Of a stretch of 26,590 nt of DNA, positions 15,911-25,378 are shown in pieces. Made by a program: the position numbers and the translations under genes. Source of the DNA: CAYXVB01 sp964467785 (GTDB taxonomy: Bacteria > Bdellovibrionota > UBA1018); contig CAYXVB010000034.1 of NCBI GenBank assembly GCA_964467785.1, forward strand, positions 1 to 26,590, read 5' to 3'. How positions within the stretch are numbered: the stretch's first letter is position 1; each line of letters starts with the position of its first letter. Below the pieces are notes generated by a model. That model saw nothing but the letters and a program-made list of their open reading frames with translations. It did not search any database and had not been told where the DNA came from.

Positions 15911-16339
15911 ATGAAGAACGTGACGCGCGCTGCTCAATGGAAGCGATTCCTGGTTCCTGGATTTCTGATTGTCGGCTGGGCGTTGGTGATCCCGCAGCTC
16001 GTTCAGGCCTTTGGCTCGGCCCGGAAATCCTCAGTTCCCACGGCGCAAGCGCCGGCTCAGTCGCAGCCGGTGGCGGGTGATCGTGTCTGGGTGGTCCGCT
16101 CGGACGGATCGCAGAGCTGCGGTCTCAAGGAGCCGCAGGCGCTCGCCGATGGCGAGAAGGCTCTCAAGGACGCCGGGATCGCGAGCTTCGGCTCGAGCAA
16201 GGGTAATGACGGGATGATGCACATGCAGATGTGCGGAGCCTCGACGGGTGGTCTTAACGGCTACCTGATCCAGAAGCAGGATCTTCAGCGCGCCACCGCG
16301 CTGGGATTCAAAGAGGCGCCTCAGGGCTTTTCGAAGTGA
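15911..16339 (+). CDS. Small exported two-cysteine protein of unknown function
   Basis: A 142-residue protein with a basic N-terminus and one hydrophobic segment (residues 13-33; FLVPGFLIVGWALVIPQL), acting as signal or anchor, then an Ala/Pro/Gln-rich spacer and a compact domain with two cysteines (C70 in GSQSCGLKE, C108 in MHMQMCGAS). Spacing and context suggest a disulfide. No ribosome site is obvious before ATG 15911. The short gap to the SprT-like gene suggests co-transcription. Its last 32 bases overlap the 3' end of the convergent AAA+ gene. No named family is recognised. Confidence 0.75.
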   Translation: MKNVTRAAQWKRFLVPGFLIVGWALVIPQLVQAFGSARKSSVPTAQAPAQSQPVAGDRVWVVRSDGSQSCGLKEPQALADGEKALKDAGIASFGSSKGNDGMMHMQMCGASTGGLNGYLIQKQDLQRATALGFKEAPQGFSK

Positions 16340-17168
16340 TCTGGTAGCGGTCCATCTTGGCGAGCAGCGTGGTCCGATCCATGCGTCCCGCCTTGCTGGT
16401 CGCGTCGATTTCCCAATTGTAGGCCTTGAGCAGCTCGAGGATGTACACGCGCTCGAACTCCTCACGGGTCGCGTGGAAGTCGATGCGATCGTGGCCGAAC
16501 TCTGGTAGGTCCTTGAGCTCGATGCGGTCGCCGGAGGCGGCCGCGACGGTCAGGCGCATCACGTTGCGCAGCTCGCGCATGTTTCCCGGCCATTCATAGG
16601 AGCGGATCTTTTGCCAGGCTTCGGGCGATAGGGCGCGCAAGTGCTCCTTGTGGAGCTCGCGGGTGATCTCGCCCATGATGCCGAGAACGATGTCCTCGAA
16701 CTCGTCGGAGCGCCGAGAAAGCGGCGGCATTTCGATGCGGAAGACATGGAGCTTTTCAAGAAGCTCTCCGTTGAAGAGACCGCCGCGGGCGCGGCCTTCG
16801 AGGGCCTGGTCCGAAGTCGCGATGATGCGCACGTTGAGTAGCATCCGGGTGCCGGTCACGGCATGGGGGATGGATTTGGTTTTGAGGAAATTGAGAATGA
16901 CCAGCTGCTCGGAGAGGGGCCACTCGCCGATTTCCGGAACGATCAGGGTGCCGCCCTGAGCCATCGGCAGCTGGTCCACGATGGCGATGTCCCGGCGGGC
17001 GATCAGCAGGCTCTTGGCGGCGCGGGCGCTGTTGGCGTGGATCCACTTGGCAATGCCGCCTTTGCCGGTGCCGCTGGCGCCGCAGACGAGCGCCGGGGCC
17101 GAGTCAGCTTGCGCTGCCAGCATCGCGAGTCTTCTTTGGCCGGGAGGGATAAAATGAACCATTTCCAT
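16308..17168 (-). CDS. Degenerate sigma-54-activator-like AAA+ / Fis-type DNA-binding protein
   Basis: A 286-residue protein with an AAA+ module of the bacterial enhancer-binding family and a C-terminal Fis-like helix-turn-helix (about residues 240-280; RTTLLAKMDRYQI). It has Walker A GASGTGKG (30-37), Sensor I RIIATSD (114-120) and WPGNMRELRN (193-202). It departs from active sigma-54 activators: about 24 residues with ELFG and the GAFTGA loop are missing between residues 58 and 72; the Walker B Asp is replaced by Pro (VPEIGE, P78); and the FRE.L..RL arginines are changed (FNGELLEKL). There is no N-terminal receiver or sensor domain. It therefore probably cannot engage sigma-54 and may be a DNA-binding repressor or NTP sensor. 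It is divergent from the nucleoside importer operon. Confidence 0.85.
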   Translation of the reverse strand: MEMVHFIPPGQRRLAMLAAQADSAPALVCGASGTGKGGIAKWIHANSARAAKSLLIARRDIAIVDQLPMAQGGTLIVPEIGEWPLSEQLVILNFLKTKSIPHAVTGTRMLLNVRIIATSDQALEGRARGGLFNGELLEKLHVFRIEMPPLSRRSDEFEDIVLGIMGEITRELHKEHLRALSPEAWQKIRSYEWPGNMRELRNVMRLTVAAASGDRIELKDLPEFGHDRIDFHATREEFERVYILELLKAYNWEIDATSKAGRMDRTTLLAKMDRYQITSKSPEAPL

Positions 17169-17179
17169 AAAGCCGCTTT

Positions 17180-17208
17180 TTATTAATGCGGTGCGTGATT
17201 AATGTCAA
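17180..17208 (-). promoter_or_regulatory. Promoter of the AAA+/Fis gene with paired ATTAAT boxes
   Basis: On the minus strand a perfect TTGACA (17208-17203) is followed after 17 bases by TAATAA (17185-17180). Two ATTAAT palindromes (17182-17187 and 17198-17203) lie 16 bases apart centre to centre across the spacer, touching both promoter boxes, which would suit autoregulation. Confidence 0.45.
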
Positions 17209-17221
17209 ATGATCCTTGAAT

Positions 17222-17237
17222 TGGCGGGGATTTAGCG
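17222..17237 (+). promoter_or_regulatory. Weak sigma-54-type promoter match upstream of the BMP operon
   Basis: TGGC...G-N4-T.GC: GG at 17223-17224 and GC at 17235-17236 have the required ten-base spacing, but the rest of the box is imperfect. It points to the importer operon. Given that the neighbouring activator lacks the GAFTGA loop, this may be chance. Confidence 0.15.
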
Positions 17238-17275
17238 GGGCGTGGGCCGGTGCGCTTGGGGCGCTAGGCTAGGAT

Positions 17276-17297
17276 CGAGGGGACGAAAGCCCCCTCG
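17276..17297 (+). promoter_or_regulatory. Leader hairpin upstream of the BMP operon
   Basis: CGAGGGG (17276-17282) pairs perfectly with CCCCTCG (17291-17297) around an eight-base loop, and TTT follows. It lies about 73 bases before the ATG at 17370 and right after a TAGGAT -10-like box (17270-17275). It could be an attenuator or mRNA-stabilising stem; no known riboswitch motif is visible. Confidence 0.4.
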
Positions 17298-17369
17298 TTT
17301 GAGGCGCGCGCTCATCTTGTCAGTTTCATTTTATTGCTCCGGACCCATCCATGGTGCAGACTGAGGAGC

Positions 17370-18380
17370 ATGGCAACGCTTCGAAATCGCGTACTTACTT
17401 CGTTTCTCTCCCTTCCCCCCCGATCCCTTTGCGCTCTTTCCGTTCTGGCCCACCTGGCGCTCGCTCAGGTCGGGCATGCCGAAACCCGGGTGGCCCTGAT
17501 CTTCGACAAAGGGGGTAAAGACGATAAATCTTTTAATGCCGCTGGGTTTAAGGGCGCGATGAAGGCCAAGGAAGACCTGAAGGTCTTCGTCAAATACGTC
17601 GAAGCCACGGATGATAATTCGTTCGAGCCGATGCTTCGTTCGTTTTCGACCAAGGATTTCAATCTGATCATCGGCATCGGTGTCTCCCAGATGGACGCGA
17701 TGAAGAAGGTCGCGGCCCAGTACCCGCAAAAGCATTTCGTGATCGTGGATGCCGAGGTGTCGGCACCCAACGTGCGCTCCCTCCTTTTTGAGGAGCACGA
17801 AGGATCGTACCTCGTCGGTGCAGCGGCGGGCCTGGCGACCCAGACCGGCAAAGTGGGGTTCATCGGTGGCATGGACATCCCGCTGATCCGGCGCTTTGAA
17901 AAAGCCTACGAAGCAGGCGCGAAGAAGACCCGGCCCGGCGTCAAAGTGGTCGCGAACTTCATCGGCGTGACCGGCGATGCGTGGAATAATCCGGCCAAGG
18001 CCAAAGAGCTCGCGGTGTCGCAGTATAACGGCGGCGNNNNNNNNNNCCTCGGGCGCCGGTCTTTTCGATGCGGCCGAGGAAAAGAAGAAGCTCGCCATCG
18101 GCGTCGATTCCAATCAGAACTGGATCAAACCCGGACGGGTGCTGACCAGCATGCTCAAGCGCGTGGACGTCGCGGTCTACGAAGCGATTCGGGACGAGTC
18201 GCAGGGCCAGTTTTCGGGCGGGACCAAGAGGTTCGGCCTCGCCAACCAGGGCGTGGATTACGCCTTGGACGAGAATAACGACAAACTGCTCACGCCGGAA
18301 ATGCGGGCCAAGCTGGACCGGATCAAGGCGGAAATCATCGCGGGCAAGATCAAGGTGCCCGATTACTACAAGATGAAGAA

Positions 18381-18384
<4 letters not shown>
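17370..18384 (+). CDS. BMP family (PnrA/BmpA-like) substrate-binding protein, interrupted by an assembly gap
   Basis: A basic membrane protein family binding protein for nucleoside-type ABC importers. Before the gap: signal peptide ending VGHA-E, then ALIFDKGGKDDKSFN, ATDDNSFEPMLRSF, HFVIVDAEV, EGSYLVGAAA and GFIGGMDIPLI. After the gap: SGAGLFDAAE, IGVDSNQN, and a C-terminal KIKVPDYY. The ten N at 18037-18046 replace the ADVIF..-type block; matching the frames needs a true length divisible by three, probably about 27 bases. ATG 17370 has GAGGAG only one base away, so a different start such as TTG 17334 is conceivable. No lipobox cysteine is evident, so it is likely periplasmic. It leads a four-gene operon. 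Confidence 0.92.
18037..18046. other. Assembly gap (10 N) inside the BMP protein gene
   Basis: Ten placeholder N follow AACGGCGGCG and precede CCTCGGGCGC. Phase requires a true gap divisible by three. Confidence 0.9.
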
Positions 18385-19951
<1,567 letters not shown>

Positions 19952-19955
<4 letters not shown>

Positions 19956-21004
19956 AGGCGCTGCGATTTCTCCGGATGATCCAGCCGGTGCTCGCCGTGG
20001 CCTTGGGACTCGGCTGTGGCCTGCTGGTGACGAAGCTTGCGGGCGAGAGCCCGTGGCATGTGCTGACGATCCTCGGCAAGAGCGCGTTCGGCTCGCGCTA
20101 TGACCTGGGAATGACCCTGTTTTACGCCACTCCACTGATGCTCACCGGACTTTCGGTCGCAATCGCGCTGCAGGCAGGGCTCTTCAATGTGGGCGCCGAA
20201 GGGCAGCTCACGCTCGGGGCGTTGGCCGCCGCCGCGGTGGGCGGGCTTATTCCGGGGCTGCCCTGGCCGGTGGCGCCGCTGCTTGCGGGGATCGCCGCCT
20301 TCGCGGCGGGCGCGCTCTGGGGCTTTATTCCGGGTTGGCTGCGGGTACGGCGAGGCAGCCATGAGGTGATCAACACGATCATGCTCAACTTCATTGCCGC
20401 GGGCCTGGCCAGCTACGTGACCCTTTACCTGATCAAGAACCCGGAGACGCAGAATCCCGAATCGCTTCCGATCGGGCCTGGTTATGCGATCACGCGGTTT
20501 GCCGTGTTTGGCGACGCGCCGGTGAGCAGCGCGCTCGTGCTCGCGCTCGTCGTGGCGGCGTCGGCCTGGTGGTTTCTGTGGCGGACTTCGTCGGGCTTTG
20601 AACTGCGCGCGGTCGGGCAGAACGAAACCGCCGCACGACGCTCGGGCGTGGACGCCGGGCGTGCTCGGATGTTCGCGATGGCCCTGGCGGGCGGCATCGC
20701 GGGGCTCGTGGGCGTGGGCGAAGTGCTGGGCAATGCGGGGCGGTTCCGGCTGGGGTTTTCGCCGGATTTCGGATTCATTGGCATCGCCGTGGCACTGCTC
20801 GCGCGCGGAAACATAGGGGGCATCGTCGCCTCCGCGCTGCTTTTCGGCGCGCTCCATAAAGGAGCCTCGGATCTGGACATGGAGACGGAACACATCACCC
20901 GCGATCTCTCTCAGATCCTCCAGGCCTTGGTGATCCTCGCGGTTGCGGCCGACGGTCTCTGGGTTTGGCTCCGCCGCCGGAGAAGGAAGGGAGTCGCGCC
21001 ATGA
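19952..21004 (+). CDS. Nucleoside-type ABC importer permease 1
   Basis: A 350-residue inner-membrane permease (BPD_transp_2 family) with about eight to ten hydrophobic helices. Characteristic segments are FNVGAEGQLTLGA and the loop GSHEVINTIMLNF that contacts the ATPase, as in NupP/YufP. The N-terminus (MKALRFLRMIQP) is basic and precedes the first helix. It begins in a four-base overlap with the ATPase gene and ends in one with permease 2, so production is coupled. It forms the heterodimeric channel with the next gene. Confidence 0.95.
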
Positions 21005-21891
21005 GCGCCGAGCAGCATTGGATACTTTCGGCTTTGGGTTCGACGCTTCGGATGGCGACGCCGCTGATCTTCGCGGCGCTCGCCGGGATGATGAGCGAAC
21101 GCTCGGGGGTGATCAATCTCGCGCTCGAAGGGCTGATGCTCGTCGGCGCGCTCGCGGGGGCAGTGGTGGCGCTCTCCACGGGGTCACCCTGGAGCGGCGC
21201 TTTGGCGGCCGCAGGGGCGGGCCTGTTCATGGCTGCGGTGTTCGGACTATTCGTGATCCGGCTCCGCGCCAACCAGGTGGTGGCTGGGACGGCGATCAAC
21301 ATGCTCGCGGCTGGCGCGACGCCGTTTCTCTGCAAGATCCTCTATGGTTCGGCGGGCGGCACTCCGAGTCTCCCGATCGACGCGCGTTTTCAAATCGCGC
21401 CGGTCTGGGCGGCGGTGGCACTTACGGTAGTCGCTTGGGCCTGGCTGCGCTATACGCCGTCGGGGCTCTGGGTGGAATTCGCCGGCGAGAATCCGCAGGC
21501 GCTCGAGGCCGCGGGCGTACGGGTCAACCGAGTTCGATGGATGTCCGTCCTCATGAGCGGAGTGCTCGCGGGACTGGGCGGAGCCACGCTGTCGGTCTTT
21601 CTGGCTTCTTCGTTCACGCGCAACATGACTTCCGGGCGTGGCTTCATGGCGCTTGCGGCGCTGATTTTCGGCAAGTGGCGCCCTTTGCCGGCCGCACTGG
21701 CCTGCCTGCTTTTTGGCTTCGCCGATGCGATGCAGATCCGCCTGCAGGGGGTGGTGCTTTGGGGTTCGGATCCGGTGCCGGTCCAGTTTATTCAGATACT
21801 TCCGTATGCCGTCACTATTTTGGTGCTCGCGGGTCTGGTGGGGCAGTCCAGGGCGCCCCGGGCGCTTGGCTTGCCGTTCGAGCGTTCGTGA
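21001..21891 (+). CDS. Nucleoside-type ABC importer permease 2
   Basis: A 296-residue BPD_transp_2 permease with about eight to ten hydrophobic helices. SERSGVINLALEGLMLVGA and RANQVVAGTAINMLA are the family hallmarks seen in NupQ/YufQ. The ATG at 21001 overlaps the stop of permease 1; an apparent upstream extension is only a longer open frame. It closes the importer operon, whose binding protein, ATPase and two permeases make a complete system. Confidence 0.95.
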   Translation: MSAEQHWILSALGSTLRMATPLIFAALAGMMSERSGVINLALEGLMLVGALAGAVVALSTGSPWSGALAAAGAGLFMAAVFGLFVIRLRANQVVAGTAINMLAAGATPFLCKILYGSAGGTPSLPIDARFQIAPVWAAVALTVVAWAWLRYTPSGLWVEFAGENPQALEAAGVRVNRVRWMSVLMSGVLAGLGGATLSVFLASSFTRNMTSGRGFMALAALIFGKWRPLPAALACLLFGFADAMQIRLQGVVLWGSDPVPVQFIQILPYAVTILVLAGLVGQSRAPRALGLPFERS

Positions 21892-21901
21892 CCTAAACTG
21901 T

Positions 21902-21926
21902 AGGGGTCCGTGCGGGAAGGAGCCCT
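21902..21926 (+). promoter_or_regulatory. Hairpin that can cover the ribosome site of the OMP gene
   Basis: AGGGGTCC (21902-21909) can pair with GGAGCCCT (21919-21926) with one G-G mismatch and a nine-base loop. The 3' arm contains GGAG of the Shine-Dalgarno AAGGAG (21917-21922), so the stem could hide the ribosome site in the short leader before ATG 21932. Confidence 0.35.
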
Positions 21927-21931
21927 CACTT

Positions 21932-22735
21932 ATGATGAAAATGACTTTCGTGGTCCTGGTGGGTCTGGTCGGGTTGACGTCTCTTTTGAGCGCCCCGGCC
22001 GCGGAGGCCGCGGGCATCAACTTTGACCCGACGACGGTCAGCGGGCTGAGCGCCGGCAATGTCGCGGACATCATCCGGACGATGGCTAGCGGGGGCGATT
22101 ACCGATCTTATTCGGGGGCCTCGTCCTCGGGCGTGACGGGCATCGACTTGGGCGTGGATCTCACCGGGATCTGGGCGCCGGCGTCGTTTCAGACCGCGAT
22201 GGGGATCATCACGTCGACCGCGTCTACGCAAATCCCAGCGCTGTTGCCGTTTCCGCGCTTCAATGCGCGCAAGGGCCTGCCCTTCGGGCTCGAGATCGGC
22301 TTGAGCTTCATCCCGTCGGGATTGGTGCCCGGCTACAACATCCAGAGCTGGGGCGGCGAATTGAAGTGGAACTTCCTCAATAAGACCGTCGCGCCACTGG
22401 TCGCCTTCCGCGCTTCCGCCAATTACGGCTCGCTCTGGTTCATCGACACCCACGCGTTCAAGTTCGAGCTGGTGGGCTCCAAGAAATTCGGCCCGATCGA
22501 GCCTTACGTCAGCGCGGGCTGTCAGATCTGGAACGGAACGCTGAATCTCTCGTCGACGTTGCAGCAAGCCATGACGCTGGCCAATGTCTCGAACCAGGCC
22601 AGCGACTCCAACCTGGTCCTGGGCGGCGGCATCTCGATCAAGATGGTCCTTTTGAAGCTCGTGGCCGAGTACGATTACAACGCCACCGGTGCGGGCGTGC
22701 AGACGGTGGGTGGACGTGCGGTCTTCTCGTTCTGA
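21932..22735 (+). CDS. Predicted outer-membrane beta-barrel protein
   Basis: A 267-residue exported protein. AAGGAG nine bases upstream supports ATG 21932 (ATG 21935 is equivalent). The signal peptide ends about AAEA-A near residue 25. The mature chain has alternating hydrophobic/polar strands (GLEIGLSFIPSGL, GELKWNFLN, LVAFRASANYGSLW, KFELVGSKKFGPIEPYVSAG, LKLVAEYDYNATG) and ends in RAVFSF with a terminal Phe, matching outer-membrane barrels inserted by BAM. One Cys is present. It resembles small barrels of predatory deltas, but no named family is recognised. It starts 40 bases after the importer stop and may be in the same transcript. Confidence 0.82.
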   Translation: MMKMTFVVLVGLVGLTSLLSAPAAEAAGINFDPTTVSGLSAGNVADIIRTMASGGDYRSYSGASSSGVTGIDLGVDLTGIWAPASFQTAMGIITSTASTQIPALLPFPRFNARKGLPFGLEIGLSFIPSGLVPGYNIQSWGGELKWNFLNKTVAPLVAFRASANYGSLWFIDTHAFKFELVGSKKFGPIEPYVSAGCQIWNGTLNLSSTLQQAMTLANVSNQASDSNLVLGGGISIKMVLLKLVAEYDYNATGAGVQTVGGRAVFSF

Positions 22736-22736
22736 A

Positions 22737-23636
22737 TTGGATCCGGGGCGCGGCCGCTCGGGAGTCGCGCTGTTGCTCGTCACAGCGATGGCCGTGTGCC
22801 CGGGCTGCGCGCGCATCGAAAAGGTCGGGGGCGTCGAGGGCGCGATCCGCCTCGTGATGGAGGATCTCCGTGCGCTGGGGCGCGTGTTTATCGGCGAGCC
22901 CAGTCCGCGGGCCAAGCCGAGCGCGGCCGAAGCGGCGCGGCAGGCCAATGCGGAACTGCTGAACGAGCTTTTCCAAGTGGTGCTTTTACGCGCGCCGCTG
23001 AACGAGGCGGAGTTCGGCGTCTTTCTCGGAACGCTGAACCAGGGCGCGACGCTCGAGGGCGTATACAACGGCTTTACCCACTCGTCGATCTACCGCTCCC
23101 ACGAGATGAGGTACGGTCCAGCGTCCGAGGCGGCGTTGCAGGCTTTTGCCCGCGAGATGGCCGAGCTGCAGCAGGACCTGCCGGCGCCGAGCCGCCTTGA
23201 TCCGTCGATGGCGAAGCCGCTGGCGGAAATCGATACGCTCTCCGAAAGCGATGCGCACGCCGCGAATGGTCAGGCGGCGGTTTCGGCCGCTTTGCCTTCG
23301 GAGGTGATGCGGGTTTTTGAAGGGGCGAGCCTCTTCACCCTCAAGCGGGTCCTGGGCGACGAGACGCTCAAAGTCCTCAATCAGCAGCAGACCCGGGGCG
23401 GTTTGGCGCGCTGGTACGGCTCTTTCGCCGCCCGTCAGGCAGGCAAAGGAGTGGACTTCGGGCTCGCGCTCAGGAATAAAGCGGATGAGGCGTTTCATTC
23501 GGAGTGGGCGGAAGGGGTCATTAAGACCTCGCAACAGGACCGCCTCACCTGGGAAGTCCTGAACCGGATGCATCGGATCTTGAACCAGGCCGAGTGGGTG
23601 AGCCGCCGCGCAGAAAAAAACGGAGCCCCGAAATGA
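22737..23636 (+). CDS. Putative lipoprotein of unknown function with DUF4214-like region
   Basis: About 299 residues. No ATG start is available before the hydrophobic segment; TTG at 22737, one base after the OMP stop, is the best placed (GTG at 22710 or 22689 would overlap the OMP gene). The N-terminus (VALLLVTAMAVCPGC) looks like a lipoprotein signal with an imperfect lipobox, lipidation at the second Cys. Residues about 50-120 (ELLNELFQVVLLRAPLNEAEF, LNQGATLEGVYNGFTHSSIYRS) recall DUF4214/phycobilisome-linker-type helical repeats; this is weak. The rest is helical and charged. It is coupled to the BKACE gene by ATGA overlap. The reading frame is well supported by codon bias; the start is uncertain. 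Confidence 0.72.
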   Translation: MDPGRGRSGVALLLVTAMAVCPGCARIEKVGGVEGAIRLVMEDLRALGRVFIGEPSPRAKPSAAEAARQANAELLNELFQVVLLRAPLNEAEFGVFLGTLNQGATLEGVYNGFTHSSIYRSHEMRYGPASEAALQAFAREMAELQQDLPAPSRLDPSMAKPLAEIDTLSESDAHAANGQAAVSAALPSEVMRVFEGASLFTLKRVLGDETLKVLNQQQTRGGLARWYGSFAARQAGKGVDFGLALRNKADEAFHSEWAEGVIKTSQQDRLTWEVLNRMHRILNQAEWVSRRAEKNGAPK

Positions 23637-24478
23637 ACGGACCTTTGATCATCACTTGCGCCATAACCGGCGCCGAAACCACCCGTGAACGGCAACCCGC
23701 CCTTCCGCTCACGCCGCGCGAACAGGCCGAAGCGGCGCGCGAGGCCGTCCAAGCCGGGGCTTCGATCATCCATCTGCACGTGCGCGAGGATGACGGCAAG
23801 CCGTCGCAGCGAGTGGGTCGTTTTAAGGAGTCGATCGACTCGATCCGCGCGGCCGCTCCCGGCGTGATCATCCAGATCTCCACCGGCGGCGCCGTGGGCG
23901 AGCCCATCGACAACCGGGCGCGTCCGCTCACTTTGCAGCCCGAAATGGCTTCGCTCAACATCGGCACGATGAACTTCGGCGATGAGGTGTTTTACAATCA
24001 CCCCAAGGATGTCGTCGCGCTCGCCGAGCATATGAGGCTAAACGGCGTGATGCCCGAGCTTGAAGTTTACGAAGCGGGGATGCTCGAGACCGCGTTTCGC
24101 CTTCGAAAGCAGGGGGTGCTCGCCGATCCGATGCACGTGCAGTTCGTGCTCGGAGTGCCAGGCGGGATGTCGGGTGAGCCGCGCAATCTCGCGCACCTGG
24201 TCTCGTCGCTGGAGTCTCTCGCTTTTGGTACGGGGATGGAGATGCCGCACTGGGGTGTTGCGGGCATCGGACGCTATCAGCTTCCGTGCGCGGTGCAGGC
24301 GTTGGTGATGGGCGGGCATGTGCGCGTGGGCTTCGAGGATAACGTGTTTTATTCGAAGGGTGTGCTCGCCAAGTCCAATGCCGAGCTCGTCGCGCGCATC
24401 ACCCGCATCGCGGGCGAAGTGGGGCGGGAGGTCGCGACGCCACCCGTGGCCCGAAAGATTCTCGGCTTGCCAGGTTGA
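23633..24478 (+). CDS. BKACE-family (DUF849) beta-keto acid cleavage enzyme
   Basis: A 281-residue (beta/alpha)8 enzyme of the 3-keto-5-aminohexanoate cleavage family. Zinc ligands are visible as HLH (H47, H49) and the later GFEDN Glu. Other family segments are TPREQAEAAREAVQAGASI, STGG, ELEVYEAGM and DNVFYSKG. Members condense acetyl-CoA with a beta-keto acid, yielding acetoacetate and a new CoA thioester; 3-keto-5-aminohexanoate is only one of many substrates. No lysine-fermentation genes are nearby, so the true substrate is open (carnitine-, ornithine- or fatty-acid-derived keto acids are possibilities). The ATG overlaps the lipoprotein stop. Family certain, substrate not. Confidence 0.93.
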   Translation: MNGPLIITCAITGAETTRERQPALPLTPREQAEAAREAVQAGASIIHLHVREDDGKPSQRVGRFKESIDSIRAAAPGVIIQISTGGAVGEPIDNRARPLTLQPEMASLNIGTMNFGDEVFYNHPKDVVALAEHMRLNGVMPELEVYEAGMLETAFRLRKQGVLADPMHVQFVLGVPGGMSGEPRNLAHLVSSLESLAFGTGMEMPHWGVAGIGRYQLPCAVQALVMGGHVRVGFEDNVFYSKGVLAKSNAELVARITRIAGEVGREVATPPVARKILGLPG

Positions 24479-24542
24479 AAATCGCGAAATCCTAGTTTGC
24501 CTTGATGTGATCGACCCTGCGAGGACTTGCTTCAAGCCGGTC

Positions 24543-25362
24543 GGTCTACTTCGCGGAGGCCGCCTGTGAGCTGTCGAGAGCTCTTTCGGGCGCGGATCCG
24601 GCCGATACTTGCATCGCACTCTTCTTGATGGAGTTGCTGTCATTGATATAGGTTTTTGCTTTTTCAAAAACCATCGGGCCAGCATAGGCCATGGCGCCGA
24701 TGCCGGCGAGCGAAGCCCAGAACCTTCCTTCCAGCTTTTCCGCTCGTACGGCATCATTGATGCGCGATGTGAGATTCTTGGAGAGCTTGCGATAGGTATC
24801 GCGAGTAGTCTTCATGGAGTGGTAGGTCGGCTCCTCGTTGAGCGCGGGAATTGGATATCCATAGAGGAAAAAGTGAGTCACTTTTGTTTTGGCCATTTGA
24901 TCCGCAAGCTCCTTCGCCATCCGTTCCGGCGTGCCCGAGAGCTCTATGGTACGATAATCGGCTGTTGAAAAGTGGACCCCGATCTCATTGATGGCTTGTT
25001 CCCCGGCTTTGGCAAACTTTGGCATCTCAGCTTCCGCACGTTGAGCGAGGAGATCGGCGTTCGATTGATGATTTCTCAGTTCGCTTACCTTCTCGAGTCT
25101 TTTTGAGCCTCTATAGAATGCGATGGAGGCTCCAACAAAGGCCGCTCCACTAAATTTCGCGTTTCTAATCTCGACGTCGCGCTCGGCCTTTTTCTGGGCC
25201 TCAACGTCTTCGTAGCTACCCGCCCAGGCCTGGGCCGGGTTGAGGGCGCCTGCCGCGAGCAGGGTGGCCAGCAGGGTCGTTTGGGCGATCTTGGTCTTCT
25301 GATTTTTAATAAGACATTTCATAGATCTCTCTCTTTCTTAAAATCTCTGATTCATTGCGCTC
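24543..25362. repeat. Tandem gene duplication, copy 1
   Basis: One copy of a roughly 820-base unit covering the gene plus its leader. Nucleotide similarity to copy 2 (25376-26177) is visible from the shared GGTCTACTTCGCGGAGG at the gene's 3' end to the shared TCTCTGATTC in the upstream leader. It is divergent in the middle. Confidence 0.8.
24546..25322 (-). CDS. Exported protein of unknown function, tandem paralogue 1
   Basis: A 258-residue protein with a signal peptide (MKCLIKNQKTKIAQTTLLAT..., cleavage near QAWA-G). Residues about 35-80 contain a Lys/Glu-rich segment and a short hydrophobic stretch (FSGAAFVGASIAF), then a charged coiled coil. The middle holds GVHFSTADYRTIEL-type motif and VTHFFLYGYPIPALNEEPT. 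A second hydrophobic segment (FWASLAGIGAMAYAGPMVF) precedes a Ser/Ala-rich tail shared with the neighbour (SAMQVS.GSAP...DSSQAASAK). No known domain is recognised. Only 56 bases separate it from paralogue 2 upstream, so it is probably co-transcribed from the promoter beyond 26137. Confidence 0.85.
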   Translation of the reverse strand: MKCLIKNQKTKIAQTTLLATLLAAGALNPAQAWAGSYEDVEAQKKAERDVEIRNAKFSGAAFVGASIAFYRGSKRLEKVSELRNHQSNADLLAQRAEAEMPKFAKAGEQAINEIGVHFSTADYRTIELSGTPERMAKELADQMAKTKVTHFFLYGYPIPALNEEPTYHSMKTTRDTYRKLSKNLTSRINDAVRAEKLEGRFWASLAGIGAMAYAGPMVFEKAKTYINDSNSIKKSAMQVSAGSAPERALDSSQAASAK

Positions 25363-25378
25363 AACCCTGAAAGTGGGT

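Noticed and set aside
17331..18113. 260-codon minus-strand open frame across the N gap
   Set aside because: Antisense to the BMP gene and depends on placeholder bases.
21926..23068. 380-codon minus-strand open frame
   Set aside because: Overlaps the OMP and lipoprotein genes antisense; no recognisable domain.
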